Notes under the pieces: model-generated
Seen by the model: the letters and a program-made list of their open reading frames with translations, nothing else
Told to the model about the DNA's origin: nothing
Databases searched by the model: none
Part shown: piece after piece, positions 22,614 to 31,800 of the stretch
Position numbering within the stretch: the first letter of the stretch is position 1
How the letters are laid out: every line of letters begins with the position of its first letter
Position numbers and translations under genes: made by a program
From: Acidobacteriota bacterium
GTDB lineage: Bacteria > Acidobacteriota > Terriglobia > 2-12-FULL-54-10
Reading direction: 5' to 3'
NCBI GenBank assembly: GCA_009691245.1
Contig: SHUM01000040.1
Location: forward strand, 1-32,470
Length of the DNA stretch: 32,470 nucleotides

Positions 22614-22925
22614 ATGGCCGACGTATCATTCAGTTGCTTCAATTGCGGGCAGATCGTTCAGGCTCTTGCCGGGTTGAAGATCATGAAGAATGACTCCTGC
22701 TCGAAGTGCAGCGCGGACCTGCATTGCTGCAAGAACTGCCGCTTCTTTGACCCCAGCGTCAGCAATCAGTGCAGCGAGACGCAGGCCGAGTGGGTAAGAA
22801 CAAAAGACCGCCGTAATTACTGCGACTACTTCGAGCCCTCCACGCACATCACGCTGGCGAAGCGCTCCGGAGAGGCCGCCAGCGATGACGCCCGCACAAA
22901 GTGGGACTCGCTATTCAAGAAATAG
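22614..22925 (+). CDS. Conserved cysteine-rich protein, probable zinc binding
   Basis: A 103-residue soluble protein with paired cysteine motifs: CFNC (8-11), CSKC (30-33), CCKNC (38-42), an isolated cysteine in NQC and a final one in NYCDYFEP. The spacing suggests two structural zinc sites. I recall similar small proteins with the CRFFDP and NYCDYFEP blocks in several phyla, without a known function or a domain name I can give with confidence. It is transcribed divergently from recG. There is no obvious ribosome-binding site before the ATG, so translation strength is uncertain. Confidence 0.75.
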   Translation: MADVSFSCFNCGQIVQALAGLKIMKNDSCSKCSADLHCCKNCRFFDPSVSNQCSETQAEWVRTKDRRNYCDYFEPSTHITLAKRSGEAASDDARTKWDSLFKK

Positions 22926-22944
22926 TTGGACCAAAAGAAACCGG

Positions 22945-23487
22945 TTAGTGCTTCAGTGCGGACTTTACCTGTGCGACGATCTGAGGCATCAATTTGCCAA
23001 CGACGCCGCGGATGACGTGCTCCAGCGTGGCGGGATCGACGGTGGGAGTGGCCGCGCTGCCGGGGGATGCCGCGGCTTCCGCTGCCAGTTCTTTTTCGGT
23101 CGCAGCACGCACCATCGCCACGGCTGCTTCAACGAGTGGATCGCGTTCACCTGGGGCTACTTCTGCGACAACTTCCTTGTGTGCGGGGGTGGGCTGTGCA
23201 TCCGCTGCTAATTCGGAAACGAGCGCTTCGGTGTGCGGGTTTATGGACACCGCAGACGTGATTGGCTCAAATCCACGATCAAATCCCGGCTCAGTGGGAA
23301 GCCCGAGGGAATCCGCCGCAGTGGTTGTGTGGACATCGGCTGGCGATAGGAGTATTTCATCGCTGACGGCAGGCATCGCTGGACTTCCATCAGCGTTCGC
23401 TGGCGGTGACATGGAAATTGGTTTCACGCCAAAACCCAACGCGGCAAGCGATAATGGAGAATGAGACGAAATAGTCTCATTCAGATT
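22945..23487 (-). pseudogene. Detached C-terminal part of the response regulator (in frame after a UAA)
   Basis: This segment continues the upstream response regulator in exactly the same frame after the single TAA at 23488-23490. Translation of the intervening codons gives NLNETISSHSPLS and then an acidic, Ala/Pro-rich linker. It ends in a helical motif, LEHVIRGVVGKLMPQIVAQVKSALKH, of the kind found at the C-termini of long acidobacterial receiver proteins. No start codon here has a convincing ribosome-binding site (TTG at 23439, ATG at 23412), which supports a split gene rather than an independent one. With the stop suppressed the whole protein would be about 496 residues. Confidence 0.6.
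23459..23482 (-). other. Stem-loop immediately after the response-regulator stop codon
   Basis: GAATGAGAC (23459-23467) and GTCTCATTC (23474-23482) form a perfect 9-bp stem with a six-base loop, starting five nucleotides after the TAA on the minus strand. There is no T run after it, so it is a poor intrinsic terminator. It could be a remnant of an insertion or a readthrough element. Confidence 0.6.
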
Positions 23488-24435
23488 TTAAAAATGTTCA
23501 ATACCTTCCGCGGTGCCAGTCTCGACTGGGGTTGTGTCGCCTTGAACCAAGCCGGGTTCCGTGAACCTGGGCTGCTGCGCCGGCTGATCGTTTTCCTCGG
23601 AAACCTCCAAGGCCATCTCTGTTAGATCGCTCCAATTTGCCGCGGGCTGTTCAAACAATTTCTCATCTTCAACTGTTATCGATGCGGGCTCCGCGCTCCA
23701 ATTGGTTTGAAAGGAGGACACAATTGGGCTGGAGACTGCAACCTCCGGTTTGAGTGACTCTCCACCCATGGGAATATCGATACTTTGATCGTCCAGGTTG
23801 GGCTGCGTGTTTTCCCCCAAGTGAGGCGCAGGGGGTTCTGTCGAGGCATCGAGTTCAAATTGCTCCGCCAGCATGCCCACCGCTTGCTGCCCCATCGACT
23901 GGGGAATAATAATCACTTCCGGCTTCGCGGTCGTCGTTATGATTTCTTCGGCTACCGCCCAGGAGGGATCTTCGACCACCGGTCCGTACGGATTGGTAGC
24001 CGTAGAAGTTGTAGTAACAGTTTCCTCGGAAACTTTTTCCTTCTTGGGCTTGGTTGGAGCAAACCGCTTTGCGGCATCAATGAGGCCCTTGACGGTGGTT
24101 ACCAAGGCCGATGATTCCAGAGGCTTGGTAATGACGCCATCTGCGCCAGCCTTCTTTCCCTCATCTGGGTCGTAAGGCTCCATCGCTCCAATGATCAATA
24201 GCACCGGAATGTGCTTCAGTTCCTCCGTGGTCTTGACGTGTTGGCAGACCTCATACCCGTTGCGGCCCGGCATGAATACATCCGCAATGACCAGATCGGG
24301 AGTGGATTTCTGGAAAGAATCTATGGCCGCTTTGCCGTTGCTCACTGTGACAACTTCAAAGCCTTCTGCGGACAGAATTTTTACGCCCATCCGTTGCGCA
24401 TGAGTGCTATCGTCCGCGAGCAGTATTTTTGGCAT
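23488..24435 (-). CDS. CheY-like receiver protein with long C-terminal extension (truncated)
   Basis: Residues 1-120 form a receiver domain: acidic pair Asp8-Asp9, phosphoacceptor Asp52 in LVIADVFMPGRNG, and the conserved Lys104 in VITKPLES. The rest (about 125-315) is acidic, low-complexity linker with no output domain, rich in Ser/Thr/Pro/Glu. I start it at the ATG at 24435 (MPKILLADDSTHA); a GTG four codons upstream is possible. The frame ends at a TAA, beyond which the same frame stays open for a further 181 codons, so the protein is probably truncated. It lies downstream of bamD on the same strand with a 127-nt gap. Its partner kinase is not evident. Confidence 0.85.
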   Translation of the reverse strand: MPKILLADDSTHAQRMGVKILSAEGFEVVTVSNGKAAIDSFQKSTPDLVIADVFMPGRNGYEVCQHVKTTEELKHIPVLLIIGAMEPYDPDEGKKAGADGVITKPLESSALVTTVKGLIDAAKRFAPTKPKKEKVSEETVTTTSTATNPYGPVVEDPSWAVAEEIITTTAKPEVIIIPQSMGQQAVGMLAEQFELDASTEPPAPHLGENTQPNLDDQSIDIPMGGESLKPEVAVSSPIVSSFQTNWSAEPASITVEDEKLFEQPAANWSDLTEMALEVSEENDQPAQQPRFTEPGLVQGDTTPVETGTAEGIEHF

Positions 24436-24562
24436 GTTTCCGCGCACCTAATTAGCTTAGCGAGACTCCACTGATCGCCCAATTATGGCTTAAGTGCAGG
24501 CAAGTCAACAGGCCCAATGTGAGTGGGGAGATTGAAGGTGATCAATGTGGTAATAGTTGAAA

Positions 24563-25675
24563 TCAAGGTGCCGGAGTCGGTACTTGTTCCATGGAAATGC
24601 CCGATGACGTTCCTGCACCGGTTTCACCATTCAAGTTGCCCTCGCCATCTTCTGTATTCGAGGAGATCAATCCCGGTTGCGCGGGGCCTTGCGGCGTCAT
24701 GGTAGGGGGGCTCGTTTTGCCCTGGGCGGCGGCGACATTTGGCCTGCGATGGAATATATCCCAGAACCGGTCGACCATTCCCGGCTCGTCCGTATGAGTC
24801 CGCTCATAGGTCATGCGCGCCACTGCGGCAGGATCGGGCTGTGGAACGGGAGAGCCTAAAGCCTGGAGTTGCTTCTTAGCATCTTCTGCATATTCGCTTA
24901 GCGGATAGTCGCGGACGATGCGGCTGTAATATCTAGAGGCCTCTTCCTCTTTTTCCTGGCCAGACTGACGGTCGATAGACCGTCCAAGATAGTACAGCGC
25001 TGTATCGGCTTTGCTGAAGTTCGGATAGCGCTCCACCAGCTCCGTCAGCCGAGGTTGCGCGGCGCGGTCGGCGAGGTTCAGGAAATAGAATCGTCCAATC
25101 TCGAAGATGCCGAGAGCCAAAACCTCCTGCACTTCACGAAGCCGCTGCTCCGCCACGGGCACAAAAGGCCCATCCGGATAATTCATCAACAGGCGCTGGA
25201 ACTCTTGTTCGGCGCGGCGCGCGTGCGTGGGGTCGCGATCCGCCTTTTCCATGCCGCGGTAGTGGATCATGGCTACGCGCATTTGCGCCTCGCCCGCTTC
25301 CGGCATGGTGGGGAAGAAGGTGATGAAATCACGGTACTCCGCTTCGGCCTGAGCCAGATCGGTGGAAGTTCCCTGGCGATACCAGGAGTCGGCGATGGCC
25401 AACTTGGACTTAGCCAGGTATTCGCTATCCGGATATGTGTTGATCAGTGTCTGGAGCAGCAAGCGCGCTTCGGCAAACTTGTTGTGCTCCAGAAAGTCCG
25501 CAGCGCGGTCAAACAATTCTTTGTCGGGCTGCTCGGAGTCGCTGATGAGCGGCGTATCAATTGCATTCCGGCGCAGGCCGCAGCCCGAGGCTAACAGCAC
25601 TCCAGCCAGAACCAGCAAACTGAGCAAAGTACGCGTCTTGTTTGAAACCGATGTTGAAACCGATGTTGAAACCAA
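24563..25675 (-). CDS. bamD: Outer membrane assembly lipoprotein BamD
   Basis: BamD is the TPR lipoprotein of the BAM complex that inserts beta-barrel proteins, such as the TonB receptor in this window, into the outer membrane. The signal sequence ends in a lipobox, LLASGC, with the acylated cysteine at about residue 32. TPR-like repeats follow (FDRAADFLEHNKFAEARLLLQTLINTYPDSEYLAKS and later copies) over residues 50-275. The Pro/Gly-rich tail of ~75 residues is longer than in enteric BamD. The start is a TTG at 25675 behind GGAGGG, and the first ten codons consist of a 12-bp tandem repeat. The gene lies 52 nt downstream of rpe. Confidence 0.88.
   Translation of the reverse strand: MVSTSVSTSVSNKTRTLLSLLVLAGVLLASGCGLRRNAIDTPLISDSEQPDKELFDRAADFLEHNKFAEARLLLQTLINTYPDSEYLAKSKLAIADSWYRQGTSTDLAQAEAEYRDFITFFPTMPEAGEAQMRVAMIHYRGMEKADRDPTHARRAEQEFQRLLMNYPDGPFVPVAEQRLREVQEVLALGIFEIGRFYFLNLADRAAQPRLTELVERYPNFSKADTALYYLGRSIDRQSGQEKEEEASRYYSRIVRDYPLSEYAEDAKKQLQALGSPVPQPDPAAVARMTYERTHTDEPGMVDRFWDIFHRRPNVAAAQGKTSPPTMTPQGPAQPGLISSNTEDGEGNLNGETGAGTSSGISMEQVPTPAP
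25644..25673. repeat. 12-bp tandem repeat at the 5' end of bamD
   Basis: The unit GAAACCGATGTT occurs twice in tandem (25644-25655, 25656-25667) followed by half a unit. On the coding strand it encodes VSTS repeats ahead of the lipoprotein signal helix. Unit changes would add or remove four residues without shifting the frame. Confidence 0.7.
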
Positions 25676-25727
25676 ACCACCCTCCGGACGGCCTGAAGCC
25701 TCTTATCCTAATCCGCAAGTTTCTATC

Positions 25728-26411
25728 TTACGCCCGTGTGAGCATCGCTTCCTGAGCAAGGCGTGACATCAATTGGACGCGAGACGCCGGGTCCGGGCTC
25801 CCGTAAACGCTGTTGCCCGCAACCACCCAATCCACTCCAGCACGTATGGCCTCGGCGACATTGTCGGGCGTTAGCCCACCGTCTATCTCAATGCGAAAGT
25901 CCAGACCACGCTCTTGCCGCTTGCGATCCAACTGGCGGACCTTATCCAGAGTATACGGGATAAACTTCTGCCCGCCAAAGCCTGGGTTCACGCTCATGAT
26001 CAGTACCATGTCCACTAAGTGCAGAATCTCCGAGAGCGTCTCGACCGGTGTGGCGGGATTAATGGCCACCCCCGCTTCAGTGCCACTGGCCCGCATCAGT
26101 GAGATGGTTCGGTCCAAATGCCGGGAGGCTTCCTGATGCACGGTTACCACGTCTGCGCCCGCTGCGATGAACTCCGGAATGTACAGGTCCGGGTTCTCGA
26201 TCATTAGATGCACATCCAGTAGCAGGTCGGTTGCCCGTCGCAAAGATTTTACCACCGGAGGCCCGATGGAAATATTGGGCACGAAGTGGCCGTCCATGAC
26301 ATCCACATGGATGACCCGCGCGCCGCCCTGCTTGACCCGCTCGATCTCCTCCCCAAACCTGGCCATATCAGCCGAGAGGATCGACGGAAGAATTTCTATT
26401 TGCCTGGACAT
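25728..26411 (-). CDS. rpe: Ribulose-phosphate 3-epimerase
   Basis: Rpe interconverts ribulose 5-phosphate and xylulose 5-phosphate in the pentose phosphate pathway. The 227-residue TIM barrel shows the standard motifs: LPSILSADMARFGEEI, HVDVMDGHFVPNISIGP with metal-binding His and catalytic Asp, LDVHLMIENPD, MSVNPGFGGQKFI, and EIDGGLTPDN. The ATG at 26411 has an AGGAAC site at correct spacing. It is the first gene of a minus-strand group with bamD, and divergent from the phoB-like gene 148 nt away. Confidence 0.95.
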   Translation of the reverse strand: MSRQIEILPSILSADMARFGEEIERVKQGGARVIHVDVMDGHFVPNISIGPPVVKSLRRATDLLLDVHLMIENPDLYIPEFIAAGADVVTVHQEASRHLDRTISLMRASGTEAGVAINPATPVETLSEILHLVDMVLIMSVNPGFGGQKFIPYTLDKVRQLDRKRQERGLDFRIEIDGGLTPDNVAEAIRAGVDWVVAGNSVYGSPDPASRVQLMSRLAQEAMLTRA

Positions 26412-26558
26412 AAATAGTTCCTGTACGGACTGATTATTCTACCACAGTGGATTGCCTTTCAGGCTGGATGCACTGCCTGCGCATGGAATGCCTTGGGTAA
26501 GGCGATGTCTTATAGATTATCATCATGTAGTTAGGCTGGGGATTGCGCGATAACCGTT

Positions 26559-27254
26559 ATGAAAAAAATCCTGATGATTGAGGACGACCGGGACATCATT
26601 GAACTGGTGCGCTATAACCTGGAAAAAGAGGGTTATCGAGTTACGACCGCTCAGGATGGAGCCACCGGTCTCGCTCAGTTTAGAAAATCGCAGCCCGACC
26701 TTCTGATTCTCGATTTAATGCTGCCGCGCATGTCCGGACTGGAAATCTGCAAAGAGCTTCGCCGCGACACCAAAGCGCGCCGCATTCCGATACTGATGTT
26801 GACGGCGCGCGGCGAAGAGGCGGATCGCATTGTGGGCCTGGAACTGGGTGCCGATGATTACGTCACCAAGCCTTTCAGCCCCCGCGAATTAGTAGCCCGT
26901 GTGATGGCTTTGCTGCGTCGCGGAGAGCCAGACTCACAGGGTGAAGCCGCCATCGAAGTGGGTGGCCTGACGATTGACCCCACTTCCTATCGAGTGACTC
27001 GTTCCGGGAAGCATGTGATTCTCAGCGCGATGGAGTTTCGGCTGCTGCATTTTCTGGCGTCGCATCCTAATAAAGTGTTTTCTCGGGACCGTTTGCTGGA
27101 TGCTATCTGGGGCGCGGACCGCTATGTAATCCCCCGCAGCGTTGACGTCTATATCCGCCGTCTCCGTGAAAAAATTGAGGAAGATTCACAGAATCCCGTT
27201 TTTCTTAAAACCATCCGCGGTGCAGGGTATATTTTTGAGTCTCGGTCCCACTAA
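26559..27254 (+). CDS. phoB: PhoB-family response regulator
   Basis: A 231-residue OmpR/PhoB-type regulator. The receiver has Asp9-Asp10, phosphoacceptor Asp52 in LLILDLMLPRMSG, and the lysine of DDYVTKPFSPRELVARV. The winged helix-turn-helix DNA-binding domain occupies about 130-228 (LSAMEFRLLHFLASHPNKVFSR, RSVDVYIRRLREKIE, TIRGAGYIF). Strong similarity to PhoB suggests phosphate control, but no pst or phoU genes are nearby, so the regulon is inferred. The kinase gene overlaps its 3' end. Confidence 0.9.
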   Translation: MKKILMIEDDRDIIELVRYNLEKEGYRVTTAQDGATGLAQFRKSQPDLLILDLMLPRMSGLEICKELRRDTKARRIPILMLTARGEEADRIVGLELGADDYVTKPFSPRELVARVMALLRRGEPDSQGEAAIEVGGLTIDPTSYRVTRSGKHVILSAMEFRLLHFLASHPNKVFSRDRLLDAIWGADRYVIPRSVDVYIRRLREKIEEDSQNPVFLKTIRGAGYIFESRSH

Positions 27255-28644
27255 CCGTCCACGGCGTATTGGCCTGCTGTATCTGCTGTTCTGGATTCTG
27301 GCCGGGGCATTGCTCGAATTCTTTTTGCCACGCTCCGGCATCGGTCTTTCCAGTTTTTGGCTCAGGTTCGGACTGGTCGGATTATTCATCCTCCTCGGCG
27401 CGCTTCCCCTCATCCTCCTGCTGCGACAATACGATCGACGGCTCGGCGGGATTCGCGTGTTCGCGGAATCCATGGTTCGAGGCGCTACGCGCCCACTGGC
27501 GTTGCCGCTGAATATCGATGCGGTGCAAGGCAATCTCAACTTAATTGCTCGGGCCTTGAATGATGCCAGCGCGGCGCACGAAGAAACTACCCGGCAGCTC
27601 ACCGAAGAACGGAATCGCTCCGACGCCATCCTTCGGCGCATGGTCGAGGGCGTGGTGGTTATCGAGCCGGGACAGAAGATCGTTTTTTGCAACGATGCCT
27701 TCGCCCAAGCCATGGGGCTGGTAGGAATGCAGCGCGCGGGACGACTGCTGGTGGAGGTGACGAGGCAGGCAGGCTTGCTGGAACTCGTGCAGCAGGTGCT
27801 CACCTCGCGCGAGACGATTCTTAGCGAGGTAACCACCAGTTCGCTTCCTCCCAGGACATTCGCGGTTACCGCCGCTCCGGTTCCAGTCGGAGAGACCACC
27901 GGCGTTGTCCTGGTGCTGCACGACATCACCGAGCTGCGCAAGCTGGAGCAGATGCGCCGCGACTTTGTTGCGAACGTCTCGCACGAATTCAAGACGCCGC
28001 TCACAGCCATCCAGGGATTCGCCGAAACCCTGCTCGATGGCGCGTTAACTGACAAGCAATCCGGTCCGCGCTTCGTGCAGATCATCCGCGATCATTCCAT
28101 TCGCCTGAATCGGCTGACCAATGATCTATTGCACCTATCGCTGATCGAAGCCGGCGCGGGAGGCATTGATAAGCGGACCGTGGCCGTTGCGGAATTGATC
28201 AGTTCGTGTATCGAAACGGTGCGCATGAAGGCGGAGAAAAAGAGCCTTAACCTGCAAGCGCAAATTCCCGAGTCCATTCCGCCCATCCATGGAGATCCCA
28301 ACGCGCTGCGCGAAATCCTGATCAACCTCCTCGACAACGCAATTCAATACACCCCATCAGGCGGCCTCATTGAGGCCCGCGTGGCGGCCAGTGAAACGGG
28401 AGTAACCCTTCAGGTTGTCGATAACGGTATCGGGATCACGCAAGCAGACCAAAAGAGAATATTCGAGCGTTTCTATCGGGCAGACGAAGCTCGCTCGCGC
28501 GAAGTGGGCGGAACCGGTCTGGGACTCTCTATCACCCGGCATCTCGTCGAAGCCCACGGCGGCTCTATCCAGGTGGAGAGTGATCTGGGTCGCGGTTCCA
28601 CTTTTTCTGTCCATATCCCCTTTGACACACCAAGCGCCAATTAG
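27235..28644 (+). CDS. phoR: PhoR-like sensor histidine kinase
   Basis: A membrane histidine kinase of about 469 residues. Two closely spaced hydrophobic helices at the N-terminus (LLYLLFWILAGALLEFFL and LVGLFILLGALPLILLL) leave almost no periplasmic loop. Then come a HAMP-like linker, a PAS domain (about 125-235, FCNDAFAQAMG), HisKA with phosphoacceptor His250 in FVANVSHEFKTPLTAI, and HATPase_c with N box NLLDNAIQYT, VVDNGIGI and GGTGLGLSI. I start it at the TTG at 27235, which overlaps the phoB-like stop by 20 nt and follows an AGGG; no ATG is available before the first helix. It likely phosphorylates the adjacent regulator. A kinase of this layout usually senses through a partner or the PAS domain. 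Confidence 0.88.
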   Translation: MSLGPTNRPRRIGLLYLLFWILAGALLEFFLPRSGIGLSSFWLRFGLVGLFILLGALPLILLLRQYDRRLGGIRVFAESMVRGATRPLALPLNIDAVQGNLNLIARALNDASAAHEETTRQLTEERNRSDAILRRMVEGVVVIEPGQKIVFCNDAFAQAMGLVGMQRAGRLLVEVTRQAGLLELVQQVLTSRETILSEVTTSSLPPRTFAVTAAPVPVGETTGVVLVLHDITELRKLEQMRRDFVANVSHEFKTPLTAIQGFAETLLDGALTDKQSGPRFVQIIRDHSIRLNRLTNDLLHLSLIEAGAGGIDKRTVAVAELISSCIETVRMKAEKKSLNLQAQIPESIPPIHGDPNALREILINLLDNAIQYTPSGGLIEARVAASETGVTLQVVDNGIGITQADQKRIFERFYRADEARSREVGGTGLGLSITRHLVEAHGGSIQVESDLGRGSTFSVHIPFDTPSAN

Positions 28645-28713
28645 TCTCCACCAACGGTTCGCTGCTCTGTTTAATTGGTAACCACGTCGGTTCTTCGGAA
28701 GTCACTTTCCTGT

Positions 28714-28741
28714 TTGACTCCCAATGAAATAGGGGTAGTAT
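28714..28741 (+). promoter_or_regulatory. Promoter for the TonB-dependent receptor gene
   Basis: TTGACT (28714-28719) and TAGTAT (28736-28741) with a 16-nt spacer, about 70 nt before the start codon. The predicted leader contains a GC-rich hairpin at 28755-28772. Confidence 0.5.
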
Positions 28742-28754
28742 GTGTTCACGATCT

Positions 28755-28772
28755 GTCCGGGGTCAGCCGGAC
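28755..28772 (+). promoter_or_regulatory. Leader hairpin before the TonB-dependent receptor gene
   Basis: GTCCGG (28755-28760) pairs with CCGGAC (28767-28772) across a six-base loop in the 5' untranslated region. There is no T tract, so termination is unlikely; a stability role is possible. Confidence 0.35.
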
Positions 28773-28808
28773 CTACTATGAGAGACATTGTTTCGGGGGA
28801 GAGTCGAT

Positions 28809-31800
28809 ATGACCACAATCGCCATGAAAATCCGCAAGTCATTGCAACAGTCCGGCACTTTTATTCTTCACTTGGCCGCCGTCCTGCTGTTTTTGCAGCC
28901 GGTCCACGGCCAACTGCCCACAGCAACGATTCTGGGAGTTGTCCGCGATCCCAGCGGCGCGGTGGTGCCCAATGCCTCCGTGACGGTAACTCAGACGGAC
29001 ACCGGCCTCACCCGCGCCGCGCAGTCCGGCTCGGACGGTCGCTTCCGTTTTCCGGCGTTGCCGGTGGGCGCATACGAGATTCGCGTCGAGCATGTCGGAT
29101 TCCAGGCGGAAGAGCGCAAGGGTCTCACGCTGGCCATCTCCGATGAAGCGGTGATGAACTTCACCCTGCAGGTGGGCGGCGTGGAGCAGACCATCTCGAT
29201 CACGGCCGAGGCCCCGCTGGTGAACACGACATCTGGCGCCATCGGCAGTCTGGTTACGGAGCAGAAAGTCGCCGACCTGCCGCTCAACGGGCGCAACTAC
29301 ATTGACCTGGCGCTGATGCAGCCCGGCATTGTCCAACACAAGGGCATGTCCAACGCTTCCTCCACGGTGGGCACATGGTTCAGCAGCAACGGCGCGCCGC
29401 TGCGCTCGAACAACTATCTGCTCGATGGCGCCATTCTCACCAACAACACCGGCGCTACCTCGGCGTCGTCGGACGGCTCGACGCTGGGCATCGAGGGCAT
29501 CCGCGAGTACAAGGTCATCACCAACTCCTTCAGCGCCGAGTACGGCCTGACCATGGGTAGCCAGGTGGTGATGGTCTCGAAGAGCGGAACGAACAGCATT
29601 CACGGATCGGTCTTCGAGTATCTGCGCAACAACGTCTTCGACGCGCGCAATTATTTTGACTATCCGACTGCCGCCACCGGCCCGGACTTCCGACTGCCGC
29701 CGTTGAAGAGAAACCAATTCGGCGTATCTGTCGGCGGACCGATTCGCCGCGACAGAACTTTTTTCCACGCCGTCTTTGAAGGCCTGCGCGAGCGGCTGGG
29801 CACCACCAACATCGCCAACGTGCCGCACGAGGGCTGCCACGGCGCGGCCAATGGCGTGATCACTTTCGCCGCCTGTCCCGAAGTGGGTGCGGCGATTCCC
29901 GCCCCGGTCATCGCTCCGCAGATCGCGCCCTTGCTGGCATTATTCCCCAATCCGAACCTGCCGGACAATGTCGCCACGGCCCGCTACAGCCTGAAGTTTA
30001 CGCAGCCCACCACCGAGGATTTCGTGCAGTTCCGCGTGGATCACTCCTTCTCCAACAACAGCACGTTCTATGCGCGCTACTCCATCGACGATACCGAGCA
30101 GACCAATCCGCTGAACTACGAAATCTACCAGCAGGTGCGCGACAGCCGCAGCCAGTCCGGAACTGTGTCGGAGAACCATGTGCTCTCGCCGGCGCTCTTG
30201 AATACCGTGCGCTTTTCCTATAGCCGCACCAACCCCGCGGTGCTTTCTTCGCAGGACCTGGTGGGGCCGCAGTATTCCTACCTGCCCGGCACGCCGATGG
30301 GCTCGCTGGCGATTACGGGAATCACCGGCATCAGCCCTGCGTCGAAGAGCCTGCAGCGGAGGAATATTCTGTCGTTGAGCGATGACATGTTCTACTCGCT
30401 TGGCAGGCACTCGCTAAAGTTCGGCGCGCTGGTCAATGCCATGCACACTTACTCGAATGTGAATACGCAGGCGCTGGGTTCGGTCAGCTTCACCAATATG
30501 CGGAATTTCCTGGTCGGTCTGGCCAACACCTACAACGCCAATACGCCCGGCTCCATCCTCGACCGCACGTATCGTTACGAGACCGTTGGCATGTACCTGC
30601 AAGACGATCTGCAGTTGCGGCAAAACCTGACGTTGAATCTCGGCCTGCGCTACGAATTCATGACCGTGCCCAGCGAAACCCGTGGGCATGGCTCCGCCGT
30701 GCGGGATTTGTTGAGCAACCCGGCCACCACGCCGGACACCGTGCAGGGCGCCACGCTGGGCGCGCCGTTCAAACAGATGTCGCTCAAGAATTTCAGCCCG
30801 CGCCTGGGCATTGCCTGGGACGTAATGGGCGACGGCAAGATGTCCGTGCGCGGCGGCTTCGCCGAGCTTTATGACATCGCCGTATTCGGCCAGTCGCTCT
30901 CCATCGCGGTAACCGGCACGCCGCCGTTCTCCTCGGTCAGCAACGTCACGCAGCCGACGACGATTGCGCTGCCGCTGGTGTTTCCCACCGCCACGGCGGG
31001 ACGATCCTTGCGGACTCTCGACTACAATCTGGAGCAGCCGCACATCCTGGACTACCACTTGACTGTGGAGCGGCAGCTACCCGGCAACATGGCCATCACC
31101 GTGGCATACGCTGGCTCGCGCGGCCTGAACATCCTGCAAACCAAGGACGGCAATCCCACCGTGCGCGGCGGAGTCTGGAATGGAGCGGACTGCGTTCCGG
31201 CCACCGGCTCCCAAGCCGCTTCCGCTGGGGACAATGCCTGCTGGCTGGGTCAGGGCACCGCGGCCACCGCCGCCAACCCGGGCGCGCTCAAGGATGTTCG
31301 CAATAGTCCGTATTGGGACGGCCTGGAATTCAAGACCGCGGGGGGCAACTCCTGGTATAACTCGCTCCAGTTCAGCCTGAACAAGCGATTGAGCAGCGGG
31401 TTCCAGTTCCAGAGTTCCTATACTTATGCCAAGGTAATCGACGAAACTCAGGGTCAGGCCGGTGCTGACAACGGCCAGTCCAGCATCTTCGGGGCCGAGC
31501 CCAGCCGCCGCCAGACTGATCGCGCGGTCGCGGACTTTGACGCCACGCACAACTGGCGCATCAACTCGATCTATCAACTGCCGCGGTTTTACCAGGGCGG
31601 CGGCGTGCTCGGCATGTTGGCGAATGGATGGCGGTTGAGCAACATTCTTTCGTTGCAGACCGGATATCCCTTTTCCCCGGCGCTAAACACCAACCGGTCG
31701 CGCTCCGTGGTAAACACCGGCGGCGGCGGCATCGACCGCCCGGATATGGCGGCGGGCCGCACCCGCGACGACATCATCCTCGGCGGCACCACGCGCTACT

